Part shown: positions 50,412 through 59,680 of the stretch, piece by piece
How positions within the stretch are numbered: the stretch's first letter is position 1
How the letters are laid out: each line of letters begins with the position of its first letter
Assembly: GCA_022266195.1 (NCBI GenBank)
Contig: WHVY01000007.1
Location: 434,001 to 498,000, forward strand
From: Tetranychus cinnabarinus
Lineage: Eukaryota; Arthropoda; Arachnida; Trombidiformes; Tetranychidae
Length of the DNA stretch: 64,000 nucleotides
Direction of reading: 5' to 3'
Translations under genes and position numbers: made by a program
The notes under the pieces: model-generated
The model's input: only the letters and a program-made list of their open reading frames with translations
What the model was told of the DNA's origin: nothing
Databases searched by the model: none

Positions 50412-52524
50412 AGGGTAAGAGGTAAACTAATTTCTGCAGCTTTATTAAAGCCAAAACAATAAAAATTAGCCGAAATCGATGGCGGGAATTTTAAAGATTC
50501 GGCTGATCATTCCATAACCAGCAATGCTAACCGGCGACTATCAAAAGTTTATCAAATACCTTCAAGCACAGCATAAGATATGACTCGTAATGTTTGGGAC
50601 TAATTTTTAAAAATTGAATTTCGACAATTAGACTGAACTAACAGGCAGCATTCAAACGTCAAACGAAGGATCACTTCGCAAAAATGTGTTGTGCAAAATT
50701 AAACCAATTTTCAAGTTATGGCCTCAAGTATTGGAGATTATTACAAAATAAAAAGTTAAAAGTCACTTTGCTGCTGTTGCTGAGATCGTATCATTTCTCA
50801 AATCTCTTGAATTATTGGAAATCGAAGTCCTTTTTTTAAAAAAGTCTTTTTTCAGCATTAAAAAATGGTTTTATAAAATATCCGTGAAATTTAGATTCGA
50901 TGGTGACGAGAAGCTTTCAATATACATCCAGATTAGCTGGGAATTCACCAGAAAGGGAAAATGAATAATCCAGGTGGCTTAATCCGGGTAAGTATCAAAT
51001 CATGTACATACAAGAGATAATGATAATACCAGGAAAGATTTATAAGAAAAGTTTCAATCTTAAACAACAGAAAAGGTTGACATTTGATTGAAGCAACTGG
51101 TTCACCTTTTGCTTTTAAATCGGCTGCTTATTCTTGTTGGTGCAACAAATTTTAGATGCAAAAGTTGTACCATCATCTTCATTTGATCCCAGATAATTAT
51201 TATCATTATCCTCATCAAGATCACCTCCATTCTCATCATCATCTGAATACTCGACTCCATTCGAACCAATCGACTTCATTGATTTCATATTGTCCATCAA
51301 ACAGCCACTCTTTGAATAAATGTAACCATGAATATGATAATTATCATCAACATCAATCACATCAGTGTTGCTCTCCATATCTGACATTTTTATTGCTATT
51401 ATTAAGACTGCCTCTTCAAATATTATCATTATGTTACTGTTATTAATCTTTGGGTTATTTTGATTTGAATTGAAGTAAAAATGAATCATTATAAATATCA
51501 TTAACAATTAAAACGGAAAAATTTGTTCAAGGAAGACCTGAAATTTTCATTCTTCACGACTTATGCGACATTTATTTCGTTACAATTGTAGCAATAACTT
51601 TTTTCCATGATTCGAGAGAAGTGATGTTATTAAAGATTATAATTATTGGCATTCCCGAAGCAATTGGATCAGGTAGAAGCATCAAAATGCTGTTGAAAAA
51701 ATAGAAATCAAAACACAGACTTGGCAACAATCATTGCCAACTCTAAAAGCTAGATCTCAAAATAAGTGAAAGGGTTAGACAGAGGTGATGAAGATTAAGA
51801 TGATGTGTTTGAAACAATGTATATAAATATAAATTAAGTTAACTTACAACTTGTTAGTATTAGTCTTGTTTTAGCGACCTAAATTCATGTTTTGGTTTCA
51901 ATTTGATCTTTGATTATTAAAGATGTTTTCTTTATTTGATTTGTTTTTGATTAAATTTTTAAATTCATTTTACAGGTTAATAATTACTAATCCCAATTAT
52001 TAAGTCTTCCTTTGAAAGTCATCAGCTCCATCCGATATTGAATGTAAACTGCGAGTTTTCGAAGTAAAAGTATTCTTACACTTTCCCGTATCAAAATCCT
52101 TTTTGCAATAATTTTGATTCCCCGAAGAACCTAACCAGAAATGAAAAGCAAAATGTCAAAAGATGAAACTTTCTTTCAATATAATACAACCATCCAAAAG
52201 TGTCTCAAAGACGCTCAAGTGAATCATCAAAATTTTTGCAAACTTTAATCAAAAAATAATTAGACAAATGAACCAAAATTGAGTTTCATCTTTAACCAAA
52301 CTCGCAAAATCGTAGATCAAAGGACATTAAAAGGGAAAAAAAGTTAACAAATGACTAAACAATAAAATTACTGTGAGAGTTATAATTGCATATAGAATAT
52401 TCGATATGAATAGTCTGTTTTGCTTGCGATCCTAATGATAATTATGGTTAACTGAAGAAAGAGAAGAAGATTAAAAATTTGTTCATCTTTTCATTCGTTT
52501 TTCTCTTTTCTATTGGACAAAATA
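50412..52524. other. Spacer upstream of the GT92 gene
   Basis: It presumably includes the GT92 promoter at its left end. The only frame worth noting is the acidic one at 51115-51387. The remainder is AT-rich with nothing recognised. Confidence 0.45.
51115..51387 (-). CDS. Possible small acidic protein, unrecognised
   Basis: A 90-codon frame starts at an ATG in a good context (taaaaATGtca). It encodes an Asp/Asn/Ser-rich, highly acidic protein with a cysteine-containing, lysine-bearing tail (KICCTNKNKQPI). The middle (DDDENGGDLDEDNDNN) comes from GAT-like repeats, so the frame may be an artefact of repeat composition. No domain or signal peptide is seen, and a longer upstream extension is hydrophobic and less convincing. 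It could be a first exon of a spliced gene. Confidence 0.25.
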   Translation of the reverse strand: MSDMESNTDVIDVDDNYHIHGYIYSKSGCLMDNMKSMKSIGSNGVEYSDDDENGGDLDEDNDNNYLGSNEDDGTTFASKICCTNKNKQPI

Positions 52525-52810
52525 AGGTGCGACCTAAAAAGTTTGCAACCACCGGTTTTTTAGTCATAGCTCTTCTTAGACTAGACACTTTGAACCATTT
52601 TTTGACTAAAGGATTAGTTGCAATATAAGGAACATTTTGATATATTTTTCGCATGTATTGATTCAGTAGCAAATCAGAAAATAAACCTCAAACATTTGAT
52701 AAACGGAAATTGATTTTTTAACTAGTCTCTGCCTTTCTTTGTATTAGTGTGGCAAAACTCTGATGACCTTAGAAATTACAGAATTCAGTGTTTATCTAAA
52801 GAAAAAAAGA

Positions 52811-53685
52811 TTCAGGAGTAGTATATTATAATAAAAAGTCCGGGTCTGGCCCAACATGTCAGACCTGGCCCAAACACTAAAATTTCACCAAAAGCTTTTT
52901 TAGTCAAATGATTGAAAACTCTACAACTATGCTTTTGAAAGCCTATAACTCAATTATTTTGACAAAAAATAGAATTTTTAACTTTTTCAACATTGAGAAT
53001 AATATACAATAAAGTTTGCACGGCCTCTCTTTCTTCATTTTCTCGCGCTTTTTCTTCGGCCCAAAAGAGGTATTGTCTTTGAAATTCTTCCTTGGAAAAG
53101 CCAAAAATGGGTTGGATCCTGCGATTGAAATAATCGCAATATGCGTTTGGAGCTACCAGATCGTCGCTTATTTCACGGATTTCACTGACAACAAGCTCAT
53201 TGGTTCTAACCAATTCACGGGCCTCATTTGATTGGGTTTCAGGGCGGTATCTTTTTCTTCAATTTCATCTTCGAGAAGCTGAATCTCTTTCGACATGTTC
53301 ACTTGTCGGGTGATAGAATGTACGAATTAGTAAAACAATTATAATAACTAAAATCATTAAGATCCCGACCATATTCTTATATGTTAACGCATCCATTTTT
53401 GTATGAAAGAAATCACAGACGAAAAGCGTCTTATATAGTTATATAAAGCCGACAAGTTTACTTGAAAATCGTTACAAAAGTTGTGACATTGATTTATTTA
53501 AAAAGCTAAAAATAGACTATATTTTCAGACTAGAAAAGAGTTGCAAAGCTATTATGATGTTTATTGAATTAGAGTAATAAAGCTAATATGGAACTCAGTA
53601 ATGGAATCTTTTACCACATTTTTAACGTCTGAGCCAGGTTGGACATGTTGGGCCAGACCCGGACTTTCTTATACTAAACTCAGGA
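52811..53685. mobile_element. Inner nested inverted-repeat element
   Basis: Inside the mariner-like element lies a second pair of inverted repeats of about 75-85 bases. They are unusually GC-rich for the region and share the core AGTCCGGGTCTGGCCCAACA (left at 52837-52856, complement near 53646-53665). The match extends outward through a tagtata block and inward through a taaaa/aaaag block. I found no certain target duplication. Between the repeats lies a decayed small membrane-protein gene (52950-53396). Superfamily is undetermined. Confidence 0.6.
52950..53396 (-). pseudogene. Decayed small membrane-protein gene inside the nested element
   Basis: From ATG at 53396 the minus strand reads MDALTYKNMVGILMILV and on through a strongly hydrophobic segment, a single membrane anchor at about residues 9-27. 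Two in-frame TGA codons follow near residues 44-46. The same frame then reopens for about 100 codons to a stop at 52950, with charged, helical-looking sequence including CDYFNRRIQPIFGFSKEEF and WAEEKARENEEREAVQ. Between the stops an overlapping frame (MSKEIQLLEDEIEEKD) also looks coding, so two compensating frameshifts, or a roughly 80-base intron with GT...AG ends, could explain the break. TATA-like sequences lie at about 53430-53448. I know no family of this kind. It is not a transposase I recognise, so it may be cargo or a captured host gene. Confidence 0.4.
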
Positions 53686-53943
53686 ACGGTGAAAAAATAA
53701 CAAATTTTGAAAATTCTGGTCGAAAGGCCAAAAAAACGTATTCGAAAAATTTGGCGGGTTTTTTAAAATTGCCGAAAACTGAAATCGATTTCAGTGGACT
53801 TCAGCCTCAAAATTTTATATGAGTCTGTCTTATTGCCAATATTTATCGAAAAAGAACAACATAAAAGCATTCAAATAAAGGGATAAGCACAAATTAGCGT
53901 ACGAACAATAAGATAGGTTGCAAACATTTTAGGTCGCACCTTA

Positions 53944-54256
53944 TTACCATCTCATTACTAAATCAAAATGAGAAAAATATCTGTGAATGAGCCGCTCAAA
54001 AGTAAACAACATCATGAAACCTGGTACAAAGATAACTTGTCCCATAAACTCCTTGATATTCCAAAAATGATATTGACGAGTAGCCCAAAAACAAAATCCC
54101 TATTCTGATTTTCTTACCAAAAACAATGTTATAGCTCAACTACATTGAAATCCAATCATGACTACAGTCCCTGAAAAACCCCATATGCCAAAAAAGTCAA
54201 TAACTTGCCTATGTAAAATCCCTTATCAGTTGTAACTTAACAAAATATGTAATTCT
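53944..54256. other. Short spacer
   Basis: About 310 bases with no recognised feature. Confidence 0.4.
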
Positions 54257-54578
54257 TTAACGCTTTCTACCTAATCTGAGTCTTCTACTCAGACTGCCTA
54301 CTACAAAGTTACTTCTGTTGTGTGAGGACCGGTGGCTACAGGATTCCCATGGAGTGGGCATATGTCTAGCATGTTCTTTAAAGTCTGACAGTTTGTGAGA
54401 TTCTTTCAATAAATTCAAATTTAAAGTCAACTTGGATTCTTCGAGTCACTGTCGAATGAGCATCAACAAACATAAACTCAGCAACTATACATGTACTTCC
54501 ACAACCTGCCTTATCATCCTTATCTCCTTTTAGCTCAATATGGTCATCAGCCTCTTTTTGGATCCTATTTTTTAACAC
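54257..54578 (-). pseudogene. Unrecognised coding-like pair of frames
   Basis: A 66-codon minus frame (54578-54378) reads as a varied, charged sequence with IVAEFMFVDAHSTVTRRIQV. A second frame, overlapping it near 54400 and ending at 54257, continues with DFKEHARHMPTPWESCSH and an Arg-rich end. Together they look like one gene fragment broken by a frameshift. I recognise no family, and there is no start codon or promoter I trust. It is less AT-biased than its surroundings. Confidence 0.25.
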
Positions 54579-56277
54579 CTTTTAATCATTTAATAGAATC
54601 AATAGACATCGAAATATGCAAAAAGCTTGAAGATGTGAAATTTAAATAATGATGATGATACTGATGATCAGTTGAGAATTTCGTAAAAGATTCAATTGAG
54701 TTCAAATGAGAAGCAATCGGTAGATAACAATTAGCTACTAATAATGTTCCGATTGCCTATTCAGAAACCAATCAAAATTCAATTGAACCATAAAAGAAGA
54801 GCAATTACGAATAATTGTCATCACGAGATTTCACCACACACAGAAATACATACCTTGTTTGAACCATTCCAATCGTGATGGTTAACAATTCAGAAAATTT
54901 TCTTTACCTTTGGATCTACAAATTTTAATTAAAAGATGATCATGATATCACTGACTAATTGTTTTATGGGTTTAATTAGCTGATGGAGCTGTTATTTGAA
55001 GAAGTCTAGTTTCATGTGCTGATGTACACTTTTTACCGACATTTTATGGTTGCGTATGTTTCGCTGTCAATTAGGTTATCAATTTATGCTTAAAATTGTT
55101 AGCAATAAAGAAACTGCGAAAGAGCCGAAATACGAGTTGTTTTATTATACTTTTGATTTCCAACTGCAATGTATTAAATGATTTGTGATTTTGACTTGAA
55201 AGTAAACAAATACAAATCACAATAATTGCAATTTTAATTCAATCATCTTGAGTTGGATCATAAACTTTGTTTTAGAAATGCATTTTAGGAAAAACAAAGT
55301 TCAAATTATAATAAATGTTGTTTATTTTACAATCATCTGTTCCGTTCAAAGTATAAGAAAGGATCTTACAAGGAAAGTGGGGCCAGTGTATAGTTAGAAT
55401 CGGATGAAAAGTGTAATTCTGTTATTCAACATCTGAAGTCTGCAAATATTAATAGTTGGTTACCATAGAAAGTTGAGAATGAAATTGTTCTTTTCTTCTT
55501 CGAAATCGTTCAAAGAGTACAACGTAAATAAAATAAAGTAAATATAATCATAAATTTAACCTCGTTTAACCTTTCAAACCTCACCATTGATAAGTTTTTT
55601 TTCTAGATATGCAGTGAGATATAATAAATGAGCAAAAAAATAAGCGTTTAAAAAGGATTGAGGAAAATGCAAAATCCGTATTTTATAGCATTGTGCTTGG
55701 GGTAAAAACTTTTCAGTATATTGTTTTCGCTTATTGTTGGGCTAGAAATATATGCTGAATTTTCTTTTGAGTTTAGAGTTTGGTGAATGATATGGTGTCT
55801 CAACTGTATAAAAAAGAGACCAGATGAGAATTTTGCACTCAATTTCGTCAATGATTGTCCACCAGAGAAATTTTGAATTCAGCATTTGCCTCTTTAAATG
55901 TGAATTTATCGTACGATGAGAAAAAATTATTGACCAGACATAATCGGGGGTTAAATTGTAATAAAACCGAACGTCAAAATTCAATCTTCAGATAAGGATC
56001 GATGTAAGTGTACTTTTTGTTTCTTATGAACTATTAAAAACTCATTCTCTTGCGATTCAATACAAATTCTAGTAAAAATTTCAACTTATCTTTAAGGTAA
56101 ACTTTGCCCAAATTAGGCGCCTTCAAGCCTTTAATTCACAAGCAAAATCTTATCTTATTTGCATAAGTGATTCAGATCAAAAAAATTGCGTAAAATAATT
56201 GATAAGAGTGAAAGATTCATGCAAATTCAGTGAGAATGTACAACGAGATTGTTTTTTCAAAGACTAACCAATTTTTA
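54579..56277. other. Spacer
   Basis: No supportable gene. Overlapping minus-strand frames at 55648-55984 have mixed composition but match nothing I know. The rest is AT-rich. Confidence 0.4.
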
Positions 56278-56969
56278 TTAAAATGGATACTTTTTAGTTC
56301 TGGCAATATTTTCAATCAATCTTGCCACTTCTTCTCGGTTATTTGAAGTCTTCAATTGTTTTGAAATTTCCTCAATTTTTGAGCGAATCTCGGGATTTTC
56401 AAGTAAATCGTCAACAGTCTTATGGATTTCATCTTCATCATATCCAAATGGATCAATTTTGTAGCCAAGTTTCAAATCTTCAATCCTTTGTGCATTATCC
56501 AGTTGATCGAAGCAACACGGAATTACAATCATTGGTTTACCAAAGAAGAGTGACTCAACAAATGAATTATTTCCACCATGAGTTATAACGGCGTCAACTT
56601 TGGGTAAGATAGCGATTTGATCGACATAATTATCGCCCCACATGTTTTCAGGCAAAGTCAACTCATCACCTTTGAAGCCTTTAGAGACGATGAAGCGATG
56701 TTTACTCTTGGAAAAAGTGTTGATTAAACGTTTCATCAAAGATATGTTCAGAGATCCTGAAGTTCCCATTGACAAGTAAATTAATTTTCCAGCTTGATTG
56801 GTACTAAATGGTGGAACAATAAATTCCTTTGCATCCTTTGCACGAATCGAAGAGTCTATGCCAATCCAATTCGGAGGTGGCGATGTGAATAAAAATAGTT
56901 TCAATAACTGTATCATATGACTTACCCATTGACTGATGTTACCAGAACTTTGATTGGACTATTTTTCAT
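56278..56969 (-). pseudogene. UDP-glycosyltransferase missing its middle
   Basis: UGTs transfer sugars from UDP-sugar to small hydrophobic molecules and are major detoxification enzymes in plant-feeding and parasitic mites. The C-terminal half is intact in a frame at 56916-56278. It shows IGIDSS near the N-terminus, LSMGTS at residues 48-53, the nucleotide-sugar signature THGGNNSFVE with His113, and FDQLDNA with Asp137/Gln138. A candidate first exon lies at 56969-56926 (MKNSPIKVLVTSVNG), typical of a UGT N-terminus, ending at a consensus donor GTAAGT. Only about 40 bases separate that donor from the start of C-terminal homology, whereas a complete enzyme needs roughly 200 more residues there for acceptor binding. 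No acceptor site restores the frame. I call an internal deletion. The gene resembles the bacterial-like UGT group expanded in mites (family knowledge). AATAAA overlaps the stop codon. Confidence 0.75.
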
Positions 56970-57038
56970 CTTGAATTTAGTAGTAACACTGTTTGTTGGA
57001 TAAAAATGCAATAATGATTGAAGATGGAACGAGGTTGT

Positions 57039-57050
57039 CTTTATAAACAT
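57039..57050 (-). promoter_or_regulatory. Probable TATA box of the UGT remnant
   Basis: GTTTATAAAG on the minus strand lies about 75 bases before the putative UGT start codon, with a plausible initiator (atcattat) between them. It suggests that the promoter of this broken gene survives. Confidence 0.35.
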
Positions 57051-57339
57051 TTTTAATATCAATATGAAATTATCTGATTTATTTCAAGAGATTGTTTATT
57101 AACACCTAAAAAGATGCAAAGAAAGAGACTGATCTCCTCCTCTTTTAAGGGATTTTTGTTGGTGCAATCTGCGATAAATCAACCCATTAGGAAGCTTTTG
57201 AGAGATTAGACTGTATCTTAATGAAAACTTTATCACATGAACGAGATCAAATGCACTGAAATACTTCAGCTTCATGCTGATTTCATCAGCTTCACTTAAT
57301 CAACAAAGAAGTTAATCTATTTCATTATGTATCGCAAGA

Positions 57340-57659
57340 TACTGATCAGTTTAAAGTTGGTTGTTTAATAATGGAGAGGTGTATATAATAAAAACCAATA
57401 CTTTAATGATGATTTGTTCAACAAGAACGAGTTGTTTTATACTTGATTTGATATAAAATAGAAAGAGAAAACAAGAAAGAGAAGCGAACACCTTTTCATT
57501 TGCGTCAATGTTTAATTGACGCAAATTGTCAATCAAAAGAAACATGTTTTAAGATAGTTTTAAAAAAACAAATCAATCAATTAAGGTTAACTCATGAGAT
57601 AATGGTGTTCATCTTTTGTATTGTCAATTACATTGACGGAAAGGTGTTAATCTTTTACA
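57340..57659 (-). repeat. Putative 3' LTR of the retroelement
   Basis: Just after the envelope-like stop codon, the minus strand has a short purine run (GAGGGAAA, 57667-57660) followed by TGTAAAAG, the usual polypurine-tract and LTR-start arrangement. A TATAAAA at 57442-57436 fits an LTR promoter. The far end is uncertain (about 57340), since the partner LTR lies beyond the window and cannot be compared. Confidence 0.4.
57499..57525. repeat. 11-bp perfect hairpin in the putative LTR
   Basis: TTTGCGTCAAT and ATTGACGCAAA form a perfect 11-bp stem around a 5-base loop. It lies in the putative LTR, upstream of the TATA-like site in the element's direction, so it could be a regulatory element. 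Chance is unlikely at this length. Confidence 0.6.
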
Positions 57660-57711
57660 TTTCCCTCGGTCCAGCTTCAAAAGGTCTCTCTTTTGATCAA
57701 ATGTCCATGGT

Positions 57712-59680
57712 TTAGTAGAGATGATCCACTCGGTAATCGTTATGCTTGTTTCTTTTTTTTACTTGAATTGTGGATACTAAACCAATGAATGGTTTACTCT
57801 CTTTTCGTTTAGGTTGAAGGTATCCGTGATATTTAGGTCTTTTGCATCTACACAAACGGCAAATACAAATTAATAAGATGATGACAACGAGGATACCAAT
57901 GACGATGTAAAGGTTGAATGGTTCCTTTGAAATTCGTCTTAGATGTGACATAACATCGACTGTAGTTAAATTAACAGAAACTGGTTTTAAATTGAAGTCA
58001 TGGATTTCAGAGTCAAGCATGAGATTGATCTTCAGAGTTTCAAATGTATTAACCGTCATACGAAATGAGCTCACATCGTACGCTCTTTTACCAATTTTAA
58101 AGCTGACATTTCTTGCCAATCGAAAAGGATAGATAGGACATGTTTTTGTTATACCAAATACGGTTATATTTTCGTTGAAGCAGTAGATGTAAAGCTCTTC
58201 ATTGGATATTTTGATTTGAACATCTACTTTTTTTAGTCTTTCAACACAATTGCCAGTTTCCCAATAATCCTTCAAATCAATATTATCAGTTTGGAAACAG
58301 TCATCATCTGTTGGATTTAAAATCGTACTATCTGTATTTTCAACGTCGTCTTTTTCAAAAGGACAAATCATTGAATCTCGCCAAATCACATATTTGGGAC
58401 CAACATAAGTTTTAGTACAATAATGACTGCCGTTGAATTCATTCAACCGAAAAGGGTCAGCTTTGTAAATGGTTTTGTTTTTATCAATAATAGCAGATTC
58501 AAATGTTAACCTGAGTTTACGTGTTTCGAGATTAGATCCATCAAATTCACAAGCGAAATTCCTAGCTAAGTCAGATGGACAGGAATCTCCACAAGGTAAT
58601 TTCACATCAAAAAGTTTTAACAGCATTGGGTTTAACTTTCTCTTATGAATATCAGGTTCAATCATTTCCAATTTTTGTTTGATTGCTGACAGTTCCATCA
58701 TGGTTTTTGAAGTAGTCAAAATACTCAAGGGTGAATACTTAAAATATTGGTTGACTCTCTGTCTCATGTTTTTCATTTCTCTTGCAATATTTTGCTGATT
58801 TTCAGTTAGATTTTTCAGAGCTTCACCAATGATTTTATCATTTTTAAATTGATCATCCAATTTAACCCATAGACTGTTAATTTCTTCGTCTTGCTGTATG
58901 TTGGAATAAAGATTGTAAGCAGGCAAAGCTTGACTTAGTACACCAACTATGGACGAAACACCAATGAATAGACCCAAGGCTAATAAAGGAAATGCTCTCT
59001 TCGTTCTTGGTTTACTTGGACATAGTTGTTTTAAAGTTTTATAAACCATATCTTCAGTAGTTTGCGTACAGACTTGATTAGTAACCATTTGTAATTTGTT
59101 GAAGTCTGTAATCCAGTCGTCAGCAACGACAGCTGCTGTACAAGTCGGACATGTTTGACATACAGGACAACGTGATTCAGGACAAACTGAAACTGCTGCA
59201 GGACAGTTCCTTTCAGGACATGTTTTGCACACAGGACAATTGCATGGTGTGGAAAGATTTACTGCAGGGCATGTTACCGGTGGACAATTGCACGGACTGT
59301 CATCAACTCTACAATCATTGATGTTACATGTTTTCCCTCGATCTTCACCATGAAGAACTGTGAATTTAGTTATTTTAGTTGTCCTACCTTGAGCTACAAG
59401 ATCATTACTTTCAGGATCTATAAAGTAACAAAGATCATCCGTCTGTTTATCTGTAGGACTGCAAGAAAGAATGTCATTAGTTGTCTCTCTTTTGCTTCTT
59501 GTTATAATTGGACAAGGAGATTTCATCGCAATCAAAATATTATGGTTAATTTGCCCAAGGATGATTGGTTTATCACTGGTTCTCCAAGTAATAAATGGTG
59601 CTTTAGTGAAGGCATTCAAAGTTGGTAAAATACTCAAAATTACCATAAAACATACAAGGTTATTAACAGAAGGGGTTGAG
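57712..59680 (-). CDS. env: Envelope-like glycoprotein region, in frame with pol
   Basis: About 650 residues at the C-terminal end of the same open frame as integrase form an envelope-like protein that would insert in membranes. In order: a hydrophobic signal-like segment near residue 715 of the long frame, a cysteine/proline repeat region (about 59120-59335, repeated CP pairs), a furin-type site RTKR (residues 934-937) directly followed by a hydrophobic glycine-containing fusion-peptide-like stretch, a heptad-like region, scattered N-glycosylation sites, and a C-terminal membrane anchor at about 1298-1316 with a basic, 45-residue tail. This plan resembles errantivirus and baculovirus F-type envelopes, but I have not proven homology. 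There is no stop between pol and env, so translation as a fusion or from a spliced message is open. No break is visible here. Confidence 0.65.

Larger units (their letters stand above)
52523..53943. mobile_element. Mariner-like element, host of a nested insertion
   Basis: Terminal inverted repeats of about 28-30 bases bound this element. The left end begins AGGTGCGACCTAAAAAG at 52525, and the right end read in reverse begins AGGTGCGACCTAAAATG at 53941, both continuing to GTTTGCAACC. TA lies just outside each end, the Tc1/mariner target. Removing the inner element leaves about 540 bp. No transposase domain is recognisable; a 74-codon minus frame at 52448-52672 crosses the left terminal repeat and is not a convincing gene. 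It is best read as a non-autonomous, mariner-type element. Confidence 0.65.

Noticed and set aside
57340..57380. A precise 3' end for the LTR
   Set aside because: The partner LTR is outside the window and no convincing CA end plus target duplication can be chosen, so the boundary is approximate.
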